Shown: piece after piece, positions 42,793-53,865 of the stretch
How the letters are laid out: every line of letters begins with the position of its first letter
How positions within the stretch are numbered: position 1 is the first letter of the stretch
Assembly (NCBI GenBank): GCA_002049455.2
Contig: KV918851.1
Coordinates: 124,001-188,000 of the forward strand
Direction of reading: 5' to 3'
DNA length: 64,000 bases
From: Porphyra umbilicalis
Lineage: Eukaryota > Rhodophyta > Bangiophyceae > Bangiales > Bangiaceae
Program-made: the position numbers and the translations under genes
Notes under the pieces: model-generated
Databases searched by the model: none
Seen by the model: the letters and a program-made list of their open reading frames with translations, nothing else
Told to the model about the DNA's origin: nothing

Positions 42793-44093
42793 ATGACGCG
42801 CCGGCGCTCGCGGGCCGTGCCCTTGACTGCCGCGGCTTCGGTGCTCGCCGCCGCTGCTCTCCTGGCTGCCCCTTCTACCGCCTCAGTGCTTATCGCGCCC
42901 GGTCCCCTGGGTACCTCCGCGGTCGGCCTCCCAAGCGGTTTCCCCGGATTCAGTTACCGCGTCATGGGCTTTGGCCAACGGCGAAGTCGGCGGGTGTCCC
43001 CAAACGGTGGTTATTGACGGCGCCGCCGCGGCTAACAGCGAAAGGGTTACTTCGCTGCCTGCGGACGCACTGGTGGTCGATGGGGCGGCGTGCTCGGCGG
43101 ATGGGGCGTTGGTGGTCCTCCCCGGGACTGCCGACGGCGTGTCGGGGTTGACGGCGGACGTGTTGCGGGGGGTAGAGGCCTGCTTCACTTCTGGTATTGT
43201 CTCCGAGGCCCTCACCTGCGGCCGCTGGGCGGGGCCTGTCAACAACGCGACCTACTTTTTCGGCGGTGGCGACGTGCTGACGGTCGGGGAGGGGGCGTCA
43301 GCGGTGGAGCTGCCGGCGGCCCCGCGCTTCCTCTCTGTCCAATTCCCAGACACAACCCGCCGGTCGTGCGTCTACACCGCGTCGCGGGCGGCCGAAGGCG
43401 GGGAGGGCGGTTCTTCCGGTGGCGAAACTGGCAGTGAGCCCAACGGGCAGCCGGGCGGGGAGGAGTCACCATCCCCCATCGACGAGGAGGAGTCTACGTG
43501 CTTCCCAGGCACGGCCACCGTGGAGGTTGCTGGCCGCGGCGACATGGTGATGGCAGATCTCAAGCTCGGCGATCGCGTGCGAGTGTCGGCGACCGCTTTT
43601 GAGCCGATTGTCCTCTTCACCCACCGCGACCCGGCGGGGGTCGGGGCGTACGTGGCACTGACGACGGCGGGCGGGCGGGTGCTTGTCGCGACGACGGGGC
43701 ACCTCGTGTACGCAGCAGACGAGGCGACGGCGGGTGGATGGGCACTCAAGGCTGCCGGCTCTGTGGCGGTCAGCGACACCCTGCCCTTGGGTGCCGCCGC
43801 CGGCAACGCGACGACCGCCAACGACGTCGTTGTATCCGTCGCCCCTTCGCCTGGGGCGGGCTTGTACAACCCCCAGACCCCCAGTGGTGACCAAGTGGTG
43901 GACGGCGTGCGGTACGTACACCACCGCCATGCCGGTTGGCGTCGCGCGTGCGCTGATGGTGCCTGTCGCAGCCGCTGCGTCGTGCGGGCTGGTCGGGGAA
44001 ACGTCGAGGGCAACGGCGCTGGCAGAGGGGGCCCCGAGGCTGCCGGCGGTCGTGCGGTGGGCGGCCGGGTTGTGGGCGTCGGTGGTCCCCTAA
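42793..44093 (+). pseudogene. Secreted Hog (hedgehog-type Hint) protein, two frameshifts
   Basis: The ATG at 42793 opens a clear signal peptide: MTRRRSRAV, then a hydrophobic Ala/Leu stretch ending AAPSTAS. The frame then changes near 42920-42960 into PDSVTASWALANGEVGGC, a novel Ser/Gly/acidic N-domain. A Hint module begins at 43499: CFPGTATVEVAGRG, LKLGDRVRV, ATTGHLVYAAD (TxxH motif), SVAVSDTLPLG and GLYNPQTPSGDQVVDGVR. A second shift near 43910 leads to TYTTAMPVGVARALMVPVA, the usual end of warthog/Hog domains. Hog domains self-cleave at the Cys and release the N-terminal part. Both shifts have the same sign; whether they are mutations or consensus errors cannot be told. The catalytic Cys, Thr and His are present. 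Confidence 0.78.
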
Positions 44094-44728
44094 GTGGGGC
44101 GGAATGGGAGTGAGTGTACCCGCGTGGGCTGTGCGAGTGTCTTTCGTCATGCGCCTCGACGGCCTGTCTGTGCTTTCATTGCCTTGCTGTTCGCCGTGGC
44201 CTGCGTTGGACACCTGGGTGACCTGCTAGTACCGTCGTACTTTCCCTTCAGTGCTTTTTTTTTTTTTTCGCCCCCTCGTCCCATCTGTAGCATCTCATTC
44301 CGCCTCGCTATAGGCCACTGGATGCCGGGCACGCCGTCATAGAGCACGCCTGTCCGCAGTCGTCCCGACTCGACTCTTGTAGCACCTGCCGATGACTTCC
44401 CATCTGTGCATCCAGTGGAGTAGGAACAACTACACGGGCAGCCGTCCCCGCTGCGCCCCTCAGACGTGAGCGGGCGAGCAGGTTGCGAGCCATCGAGGCC
44501 ATGAAAGCCTGAGATGAAAGCAATAATACACCCAATCCCACGAGCCGGCATATGCAGACCGGTCCGAACTAGACCGCGCGCGAGTGCCCCCACATGATAG
44601 CTATATTGTATACTGACACATTCGCCGACCTCCCCAGCTCGGCCGACAGCTGATTCGTACAAATCGCGCACGACCCAACCCCTCCTCGACACAAACAGCA
44701 CCGCCCCGCAGCTGAGCTGACGACGCCG
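44094..44728. other. No gene recognised
   Basis: Spacer after the Hog gene. It contains a T run (44258-44269) that might belong to its 3' untranslated region. No other feature was seen. Confidence 0.45.
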
Positions 44729-45080
44729 CTACACCGTGGCGCGCGCCTTCTTTGCGGCCGGCGGCGCTCCCTCCTCGGCCAACCCTTCCTCATAATCTGC
44801 CACCGGCACCCCCGCCGGCGTCGAGCCCTCCCCCTCTGAGCGCAGGCGCTTGGTCGTCCCGCCGTCCGCCGAGGGCATGACGTGCGGCTGCTCGACGGTA
44901 ATCCCTGTCTGGAGAGCCGCGTCGGACGCCGACGGGACGTCCACCGTTGTCCCCTCAGCCGGTGGGGGTGCCGCGTCGGTGCCCTTTCCAGCCGCCCGCC
45001 ACCCGGCTTCGGCTGCCTCCAGCAGCGCCCGAGTGGCACTCCCCGGCGGCCACGCCGCCACCGGCGTCTCCCCCCCCCTT
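44729..45080 (-). CDS. C-terminal exon of an unknown nuclear-type protein
   Basis: The minus frame ending at 44729 reads TRALLEAAEAGWRAAGKGTD, EGTTVDVPSASDAALQTG, then DYEEGLAEEGAPPAAKKARA and a stop. Acidic and basic clusters with a KKAR tail look protein-like. A TACAG acceptor lies near 45105 on this strand. Upstream exons would have to lie beneath the oppositely oriented Hsp fragment, so the gene may have been cut when that fragment arrived, or this is only a fortuitous frame. Confidence 0.3.
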
Positions 45081-45084
45081 TCCG

Positions 45085-45766
45085 CACCCTGTACGGCCGC
45101 TACACCGTCGCCCGCGTCGACAAGGTGTTTGCGAAGCGCCGGTCGACGGCGTCGGAATCGGACGCGTCGCCCAAGTTCACCCTTTTTCTCTCGCTCGACC
45201 ACTCGGGGCTGGTGCGCGTCGAATTTGCCGAGGCCACCCTGGAGGAATCTTTTTGGACGACGCCGACGCCCACACCGACGCCGTCTACTGACGCGAAATC
45301 CAAGAAAAAGGCCGCCAAGGAGGCGCCTACCCCTGACGGCACGCCCGAGCCGGTTGCCAAGACGCTCATCCACCGCCAAGCGCTGGACGTGACCAAAGTT
45401 GGGGCCATCGCCGGCGACCCAGAAGGCAATGTGGGCGGTCGGTGGTTGAGCCCACCCGCCCTGGCCGCCTCTCACAAGACGCTGGCCGACCTCGACGCGG
45501 CTGCCAACGACCGCACCGCCCGCGCCGATGCTCTAAACGCCTTGGAGGGCCTTGACGTTCACTCCCGCTCGTCCCTGCGTCTTGGCGGTGACGACTCGGA
45601 CGTGCTTGAGGTCATCTCCTCCGAAGCAGAGCGGGATGCCCTGATCGAGCAGGTCGACGCGGCCGAGGATTGGATGTACACGGACGCGGCGGGCAGCCAG
45701 GCCGCGCTCGCCGCCAAGACGGTAGAGGTCAAAGCGGCTGTGTCGCCCGTGAAAGGTGTCACGTAG
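45085..45766 (+). pseudogene. Hsp110/HYOU1-like C-terminal fragment
   Basis: From RTLYGRYTVARVDKVFAK the frame shows the end of a large Hsp70 relative: FTLFLSLDHSGLVRVEFAEA (substrate-binding strand), a Lys/Pro-rich acidic insert, LSPPALAASHKTLADLDAA, RADALNALEGLDVHSRSSL, ERDALIEQVDAAEDWMYTD and AAVSPVKGVT at a TAG. This is the helical lid of Hsp110 and HYOU1 (N.LE.yvy..R..L, E..WLY.d). The ATPase domain and most of the substrate domain are absent, and no upstream exon fits. It therefore looks like a 5'-truncated duplicate or captured gene fragment. HYOU1 acts in the ER; no retention signal is seen here. Confidence 0.62.
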
Positions 45767-48700
45767 AGGCGCGCCGAGGACGCTTCTTCGGTGGCAGGCC
45801 ATGACTTGGCCGCGACACGACGTGCGTGCCAAAGAGCGAGTCGGCGCACACCGCGAATGCAGCGATAGTATTACCATACGCCCCGTCCATGGAATTGACG
45901 TCCACCACGATCACGCTCTCAATCGCAAACGCCGGCTTGTGGGTGCGCACGTCCAGCTTTGCAGGCGCTTGAGAGCGCGTTGTGATTACAAGGGCAGTAC
46001 GCCGCTCCCACTGCTTCCACAACTCAGGTCCGAACAGCCCACTCAAAGAGGAATAGGAATTGGAGATGTCCTTGTTGGGCACCAGCCGCTCGCCGCTCTT
46101 GTACTGCTCCGCTCTCGCCACGAGCTCGCCTGCCCGAGGCCCCCCTTTGGCACCGCGCACGCAGCGTAAGAAGGCGATGCCGTCAATGCCTGGAAAGGTG
46201 GAGCTCCACGGCCTCCACACATGCCTAAGCAGGTCCTCGTGGGAGTAGTCTTGAAGAAGCTGCGGGATGGGTGAGAAGTAAACGACGCCACGGCAAGCGA
46301 TCGACGCGTCCACAGTAGCTTGTGACAGCCACCGCGCCAGGCCCGTCAGGCGGTCAGGTGTGGGATACAGCTTCCGCAACGAGTACTTGCGGAACGGAAG
46401 TGGCCCCGGCGCGAGCAGGGCAGCCTGGTTTCGACATAACAGCGCCCGGCAGCAGCTGAGCAGCACCTCGGTCCATAGGAATAGGTTTTCCCACGCCACA
46501 GGAGCATCACCGACGAGTAGAGCGCGTCGCACCTCATTGCACGCAGCGTAGACCCCGCCGTCGTCCCCGGAGATGTCGTAGACAGTTGCCACTACCGAGT
46601 CCTCGTGAAAATCCTCCTCTCCTTTTCCGTCGAGGTCCGCCGACATCACCAACTGCTTTGGCTCACTCCTCCCGCCGTACTGATCAGAGGCAGGAAGCAG
46701 GTAATGGGCTTCTGCGCCAGAGCGCACGATGGCCGACGCGAGGCCCATATGCCGCCTAGCCTCCAGTGCCGCCAAGAAGAACGTCACAATGATGGTGGGG
46801 TTCCGGGTCTTGGATCGCCTGCTCGGCCGCTGCATGAGAGCGCCCTCTCCAAAGACCGTATTCCAAGACAGCTCCTCCGATAACACGCCAGATGAGGGCG
46901 CGTCGTAATTGAGAAGGCCAACAGCCATCACCAGCGGGTGCTGGGCCAATATGTAGACGCTCTTTTGCGCAACGGATAGGCGTGATGGTGCGAGGGCATC
47001 AGTGAGAATGGAAAAGAAGTGGTCGCCGTCGCTCGACCCCTCGACAGCACCATCAAGCACGATGGCCGCCCGAGGATGACCGAGGGTGAGCAACGCAAGA
47101 TGCTTTGCTACAGACCCAATGGGCAGCAGCCGCCGTTGTCCCGCAGCAGTAGAAAAGCGCAAGGCAACCCTCAGGTCCAGGAAGCGGCGACGCTGTTGAT
47201 CTTGTACCTCCTCCAGAGGTAGAAGAGGGATCCGGGCGATCTCTTTGACTGTTGACAAAGACCCCGCCCGCGCGCCAGCTTGCCGCTCAGCAAAGCGTTC
47301 ATTGAACGCGGTCATCACCGGGCGGATGTGCTGCGTTTCACACCAATCACATATCGCCTTCCGCACTGCCTCAGCCGTCACCATCATTGCGTCTTCAGGA
47401 AGCGAGGTGTTGTCCTCGTCAACGCTCGCGATCAGCCTTGCCCGGTCCCGCCTGACGGCGTCCGTGAGTCCTGCAGGAATCTGGCCCGCCGCCTTCTTCG
47501 CTCCAGTCAACGAAGTTGACTGCGCGTTCGTTGTAGTGGCCGTCTGCGCTGAAGCTATTGCCGCGGCCGCCGTCGTGGCCTCCGCTTCTGCCGTGGTAGT
47601 TGTCGCAGACGCCTGCAACGTCGATGACAACTGCTCAGAAGCGGCTGACGCCGCGCCCGTCGCCCAAGATGCCAGTCCAGCCGCCCCTTTGCCTGCGACA
47701 AACAGGCGCTGCAACATGTCCTTGTCGCTGCTTATGCTCTGCAGCCGTGCCAGTAACTTCTCGCGCTCGTCGCTGGACAACGCAGCAATAGAGAGACGGG
47801 GCAACTCATCAACAAGCAGGAGCCCACGCATCCCATCCAGGGATGAATGCACAAGCCGAGCCTGCACGAGGTTGGTGGCAACTGCCGCGACTTGGGCGAC
47901 GTTGACCCGTCCCTCAGTGAGAAGCATCAGCACGTGGTCCCGATACAATCCGAAGATGTGGCGCGTGGTAGTCGGATCCCAAGACTCCGCGAAGATGATG
48001 CGCACCAAAAGCGGTAGGCGCGGGTCAATCCAGGCAAGCACGTGGCTATCAGCAGTGGCCTTAGTAATGCCGTTGAAAGACGTCACAAAGACGGGTAGAC
48101 TTCGCCACCAATTCCGCATCGCATTGGTCAGCGACATGAGCAAGTCCAGCTCCGGCTCGCCACCAATAGATAGGAGCAGCAGGTGCAAGAACAGCGTCTT
48201 GCCACGACCAGGAGAGCCCGTCACGTACCCAGTGCCACGGGCGTCCGTCCGAAACGCGTGCCGCTCCCGTACAGCTGCAGGTACCGGGTTGACGCCAAAG
48301 CGCCTCTCGAACAGCCCCGTGCCAAACAGCGGGTTGGGCGCAATGAAAAGAGGCAAACGTCTGGCCAACTCCGTGACGGGCTCGGCATGCAAGGTAGACG
48401 GGCCAGTGACGAGCATCTACGCCCACATTCAAAAACGGAAAAACGGTAAGCTCAAACTTGACGTGCATTGCCGGTCAGTAGAAGAGCCACGCGATTAAAT
48501 CAATGAAAAAAAAAGAACAAACACGGGCAACAGTACACGAGGATGAGGCTAGTAAGGTCGAGAGACGTACCTTTGCGCGCTCCTGGGTCTTAAGCGTTTT
48601 CTCCATGCGACGCAGGATCTCGAGCACGTCCAGGATGTGTATCTGGTCCTCCACGAGGCACTCCTCAACAACAAAGAAGGCTTCGTCTTGCCTAAGAACA

Positions 48701-49197
48701 CTCGCCTTGTCCCATCCACTCTGATCTGGATGGACCAGAGCAGGGTCTCGGGCATCTGGCTCCGACGCTGCGGCATCGAGCTGCGCGACCGCCTCCAGCT
48801 GCGACTCTTTCTCCATGATGTGGGTGCCCACCAAGCGCATATCACACGCCATCAGCTCGGAGGGGCTCATGGCGTGGAAGGTCTCATCGAGCTCCTTATA
48901 CAGGTTGCGGAGGTGGCCGATGACGTAGAGCTTCTGCTTTCGCCGGCGGGTCACTCTTGCCATGGTGTGCTTCCACGCACGCTCAACCGCGGCTTGGCCA
49001 GACCCAGTCCAGTCTAGCTGCTTCGGACCTCGTCCTTTGTCAGTCTGCTGAACGGCAGCACCCTGTAGCTTCAAGAGCAAGGCCTTGATGTCCGTCTGTA
49101 GCACCGCTAGCTCCTTCTCCTTCTCGGTAGCCTCCGTGGAGACCGACTGCAGCGAATGCGCCATTGTGGCAATGACAGAGACGCCCGCTTCTGGCAT
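45759..49197 (-). CDS. Crinkler/RHS-like P-loop NTPase with REase-fold C-terminus
   Basis: Exons 49197..48571 and 48416..45759 join in frame (intron 48570-48417, GTACGT..GTAG), giving about 1,094 residues. The N-terminal exon is helical and charged (EATEKEKELAVLQTDIKALL). Exon 2 has Walker A GSPGRGKT (about 276-283), Walker B GLLLVDEL (about 407-414), and FNGITKATAD/DPRLPLLVRIIFAES stretches like Crinkler/RHS ATPases. The C-terminus has GIDGIAFLRCV then ARAEQYKSGERL, a plausible D...(E/Q)xK restriction-endonuclease site, and a basic KKRPRR tail. CR-type NTPase-REase proteins are thought to derive from transposons and were reused as effectors. No stop interrupts it. An earlier exon is possible. 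Confidence 0.6.
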
Positions 49198-51102
49198 TGT
49201 CAGGCCAGAAGAGAGTCCAGTGTCCAATCCAGCGACGCACGCACGGCGCGTCGGAGGGATGCGCCGCCCATAGCGGCCTGGAAGACTACGTAGACGTGAC
49301 GCGGGACCAGAGGGTGAAGAGATCCTGGGTAGCACCCTACGTTCTCTGGATGTATGAAGGACACTGACGGCAGGCGCAACAAACGCTTGCAGGCAGTGCA
49401 CCATGCTGCACATGGACCGAGGGAGATCAAAAGAGAAAGAAAAACCGGTGACACGAGGGCGTGGGGGAACGGGAAACGGAAAAAGTTAGATGCTGCGGCC
49501 GTTACGAAGAGCCCCACGGCCGCCGAAGTCAAAAAAGAAGACGACATGCGGTATCCAATAACGGCGAGAGGCCTAAGTTGACTCTGGCATCACAAGACCT
49601 GACACTTCTGACTCGCCCGTGCAAGAGTAACCGAGCGAAGAAGATATTCTCCTCCAGGGGGCCAAGCGCCCGCAGAGCACTTGCCACAGGCCTGGCAGGA
49701 CGCCAGCTGCTCAAGCTCGCCCAGGTCTCCGCCAAGTACCTGTGGAATGGATGCAGAGGCAGTTGGAAGCCACCTGCAGCAAAGCTTAGGTCGCAGTGGT
49801 CCACACAGGTAGGACCAGCAAGCGTGCGGGCAGAAGCGGGCGGGAGGGAGGTACTCGCGGGGCGGATGGCGGCGACAGCCGTGGGGTGCCGGCGTTGGTA
49901 CTCGCACAACCGCGGAAAGGGGCCGAGATACAGGCCGGCCGAGCTCGGCAACGGGAACAAACGCGAATCGGCGGCTCAGAAGCACAGCGCACTGAGGCGA
50001 GAGAAAGGTACCCTCTTTCGGGACAAGGGGACCGCGACCCCCATTGATTCGGTCACTGAGGGGTGTCCCCCCACACTGTGAGATGAAATACTATCTTCGA
50101 GAACATCAGCAGGATTATCACTTTGAGATCTATAAAAGGTTATCTCCTGAATTTATGGTAAAACAATCCCGAAGACGATGGCGCAGACCGCCCTGGGATT
50201 GCTTGGAGCGAGTCCCGAAGACAGTCTGGAAGCGGACTGTGGAATCATTCGGGGAGCAATTTCGCGGATAGTGTCATGACGACTGCGAGACGACAGCGGG
50301 ATCGTTGCGAGAATCGTTCTAGATACTGACCTCGACGACAGACCGGTGACATTTTTCCATCAACATCTTTACTACACAGGTTGCGCAATCGTTTTGCTGA
50401 TGATGGTTTGGAGAAACAGGACACAGTATTTTCCCTAAACCTTTTCGTCAGGACAGACCGTTCACTGAGACTTGAGGATCACCCAGAGGCCTGTCAGTGA
50501 GCTTGTCTCCGGCTCTATCGTTTTGTACATTTCGTAGGATGGCTCGCTGACTAACCCAGAATGCCATTCTGGTTGACCATCTGCTGATACAGACTGAAGA
50601 ACGAACTGGAAGCTCGTCCCACGTTCATTCGCGGGATATTTATTAGGCGACTATCGTGCCACCCTGTCTGTAAGACAGGCATAAAAATGATCCTCTTCAC
50701 TGTTCGTTGGGTAATGTGCCAGCAGGCTTCCCAGTCCGTCTGAAAGATCTACATCAATGTCTGTCCTGGAAACTATCGGGCTGCTCTATTTGTTGCACCT
50801 GCTCATGGACTGTCTTCCAGAAGAACTGCATAATAATTCTGTTGCTCATCCGTTTGTTCATCAGTCGAACACGCTGATTTTCTGCCCTGCAACCAGTCTC
50901 AGAGACTGTCTTCGAGAAAGAAACAAAGACGTGATGAGGTATAGTGCTTCGCTTCATCTACTACGTTGTTCTACAAGACTGTCTTTGGGGCAATGAGAAA
51001 GAATGAGTCAATTAGAATAATAAACGTACAGAGAGATAAAAAACAAATAAAAAGGAGTAGAAGCAGCAACGCCTCAAGCATATGACAATCACTCGGGTTT
51101 TT
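49198..51102. other. No gene supported
   Basis: A 206-codon plus-strand frame (49461-50081) lacks family motifs and is rejected. From 50200 to 50960 GAAGACAGTC words recur on both strands (50216, 50810, 50905), hinting at old diverged repeats. AT content rises from 50240 to 51060. Confidence 0.4.
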
Positions 51103-51864
51103 CTAGTCCGCCTCTTCATCAGCAGAAAGGTTAAACTGAGAAGCAGCAATATCTGTGAGTTCGTCGCAGATGCACTGGACGACTGCATTGCGTACGTCCG
51201 CGCTGTCCGGCCAGAAGAGCTTAGGCATCTCGTTCTTCTCAATGTAGCTCTTGATGTGATGTGCTCCCGCAGCCTGAGTCCCAGCGGTGATGTCCCCGGG
51301 GTCGACGCACATAAACTCAGCAATAATAGAGGCAGCAGTCGCCTCCAAGTCGAGGAAGCACGTGGCCCTGGCGTCAGAGTCGTCCAGTACCAGCTGGTAT
51401 CGAGTAACCCGGTCCGAGACAGCCGCACTGGCTGGGGCGAGCTGATCTTCATTACCGCGTAACACTTGAAGAGGCTGTATCGTCGCCTGCGGTACACCAG
51501 CGTCCAAGTAGACGCCAATCTTGCGGTAGATCATCAGGCGCGTAGCGTTTCGTCTGCGGTTACAAACGTTACGCAGCTTCCTGTTCAGGGCCACCTTGTA
51601 CTCCTTCTTTTTCCCAATGCGACCGGCCACCGTAAAGTCGATCTTGGACACGGCCTTGTCGACAGCCCGCTCCATGGCGGTACGAAGGCATCTTGCGCTG
51701 TCCTTCTTGGGCCCTTCCAAGTGGCCTTTCGGGCAGATCCACGTCAGACAGTCATGCATTGGGGCGTCTTGGTGGCTCTCAATACGTCTAGCGTCCATCT
51801 TGTTCTGGTAAATAGCACGCACCATGTTCTGTCCGTACCGAGCAAACTCAGAGCACACAGCCGA
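51103..51864 (-). CDS. Hypothetical protein, last exon
   Basis: On minus, a TTTCTTCAG acceptor at 51865 opens a 253-codon frame ending at a TAG. It reads SAVCSEFARYGQNMVRAIYQ, DAPMHDCLTWICPKGH, KKEYKVALNRKLRNVCNRRR, YRKIGVYLDAGVPQATI, and ends in FMCVDPGDITAGTQ and SQFNLSADEEAD. Composition is convincing, with a basic central helix and an acidic tail. I do not recognise the family. The upstream exon(s) would lie right of 51870, in or beyond the diverged repeats. It has the same orientation as the NTPase-REase gene 1.9 kb away, so the two may belong to one mobile unit, but nothing shows it directly. Confidence 0.5.
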   Translation of the reverse strand, partial: SAVCSEFARYGQNMVRAIYQNKMDARRIESHQDAPMHDCLTWICPKGHLEGPKKDSARCLRTAMERAVDKAVSKIDFTVAGRIGKKKEYKVALNRKLRNVCNRRRNATRLMIYRKIGVYLDAGVPQATIQPLQVLRGNEDQLAPASAAVSDRVTRYQLVLDDSDARATCFLDLEATAASIIAEFMCVDPGDITAGTQAAGAHHIKSYIEKNEMPKLFWPDSADVRNAVVQCICDELTDIAASQFNLSADEEAD

Positions 51865-52189
51865 CTGAAGAAAGAAGTAGGACATGGAAATCAGTAGCTC
51901 AAGACGTCAGATGCCGTACTGAGGGACCCTCGACAGACACTTCCTGTCAACATAGACACAACATGAAAGGATCTCACGCATGCATGTCTACTCGCTGAGG
52001 AGACCCAACCGTGCTAAAAGTACTCTATGTTGGGACCATAGTTCATTTTCCAAGGAGGTCCTTCTTGCGGCGGAGGCCCGCTCCGGCGTGGACCCAGGCG
52101 TGGACCCCGGTGTTGACGGGTCGGCTCCCGACACTTCGCTTCCCGACATCGGGATCCGGCCGACCAAGCCTGTATCAGAGCTCGTCCAA

Positions 52190-53110
52190 CAGCCAAAGGC
52201 TCTGCAGTAGTCGGGCGTCGCCCGCTGTGCGGCAAGCAAGTGTCACTAGCGCGCAGCGGGGAAAAGCTGTCCAGCGTGCCCCTTCGCAGGCGCAGCCTCT
52301 CCCGGAGCAGCCCCCGTGGGTACGACAGACCGTCAACCGCACCTGTAGGCATGAGACAAGTAACCTTTCTGCAGTCGTCGCTTGTCGCCCGCAGCAGGCC
52401 CTGCACGCTTCTTGGTGAAGTGCGTGGCAACCAGTCGTCTTGTGGTAGGCGCCACAGGTCGGGACGCTGGCACAACCAAACGAAGTGCGACACAGACCGT
52501 CACCGTGCGGCAGTCGACCGGCGTCGACCGTGGGTACAGCCGCGCAGCACAAGACAAGGCCCAGCAACAAGAGGACCCAAGCGTGACACAGACCGTTCAC
52601 GTCTCTGCAGTAGTCAGGTGTCGCCAGCAGAGCTCCGAGCGCGTGCCATGGAGAAGCACGTGGCAAACAGCCGTCGTGTGGAGTACAACACAGGTCCCAG
52701 AAGTGTCACAGTCGGTCTCCACCAAGTGCTAAGCAGGCCGTCGTCGAGTATCACAGGCCCGGGGTCGCTCTCAACAGACCGTGGTCGCGTAACAGACGTC
52801 CAGGCTCGTTCTCACGAGCATGAATGAGCAGAACAGGCAGCAACCGTGACACAGGAAGCCAATCGCGACGCAGACCGTCAACGTCTTCACGGTCCTCCGA
52901 GGTCGGCAGCGGAGATCCCAGGCCGTCTTGTGGTTGTCGGTGGAGCACAGGAAACCAGAGTAGCGTCACATGGATACTCGAACGTTCACACAGGTAACAC
53001 AGATCCAGGCTCGTTCACGTCGACTCAAGCGGGCAACACAGACCGTCAACTCCACGTCGTCGTCAGAGGACGCCCACACGGGTCCGAGCATGTGGCGTGC
53101 GGCAAGCAGT
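52190..53110. repeat. Diverged tandem repeats with CACAGACCGT core
   Basis: CAGACCGTCA-type words recur at about 52330, 52495, 52585, 52875 and 53040. Neighbouring blocks also match: ctgcagtagtcgggcgtcgc (52200), ctgcagtcgtcgcttgtcgc (52370), ctgcagtagtcaggtgtcgc (52605), and gtggcaaccagtcgtcttgtgg with gtggcaaacagccgtcgtgtgg. Spacing is 100-290 bp, so the array is old. Confidence 0.65.
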
Positions 53111-53865
53111 AGTAACCAACGGTCTCGTCGGTACCTCATCCCAGGGGCGAAGCGAGATCTACATGGACGACCTTTGCGAACGTGGCCCTCGTCCAGACAG
53201 TGATTGTCGCACGGTTGTCGCACGGTTGTAATGTGCCCTCACGGAGACGTGCCGCCACGGTGATCGAGCGCTCCGTTGAATCCAAAGATCGTCGAGGCGC
53301 GCAGCGCGGGCGCAGGACTTCGCCGCATGCTCGCACAAATGAAATTGTGAAGAGCTTTGGAGCGATTTTCTTCGGGGGCTACATCCATCCCTGATAGGTG
53401 CAGCATGCCTAAACACGGCAATGTCAGGCTTCCAGGGGTGTCACGTCTCGAATGGGCGCAGTTTAAAGTCATTATTGTATATCTGTGGGACACAATTTTA
53501 CCGGATCATTTGCCAATGGTAGTTGAATCCGACAGCTGTCCGGCGGGGAGCAGCTCGGTCTCTGCGATCGACCGAACCTGCGATCAAGGATCATGGAAGC
53601 GCCGCCGCCGCAAATTGGACATTTCAGATTGCTGGGCAGGCTACCCGACCGGGTACCCGATTGGGGTTAAGATCGAACGAGCGACCCGCTGCGGCCGAGC
53701 CGTGCGCGAACACCACTCATTCCAGTCTGTGCTCACGTCGAAGGCCCGTCTTGCTCCAACGCGTCTCCTTCGCGGGGCCGTCGGCACACCGCAACTGCCG
53801 TGCGCCACGCACTGCGACCCGTACCGGAGGTGACGCACGCCCCCGGGCTGGGCTCCCTTAGAGCT
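53111..53865. other. No gene recognised
   Basis: Spacer between the diverged repeats and the satellite. gttgtcgcacggttgt is duplicated in tandem at 53203-53228. No coding pattern is supported. Confidence 0.45.

Noticed and set aside
44729-45475. Full 248-codon minus frame as one protein
   Set aside because: Its first half is exactly antisense to the Hsp110-like lid; only the last ~110 codons look protein-like.
49461-50081. 206-codon plus-strand frame
   Set aside because: No motif, Arg-rich shadow-like composition, and no splice or context support.
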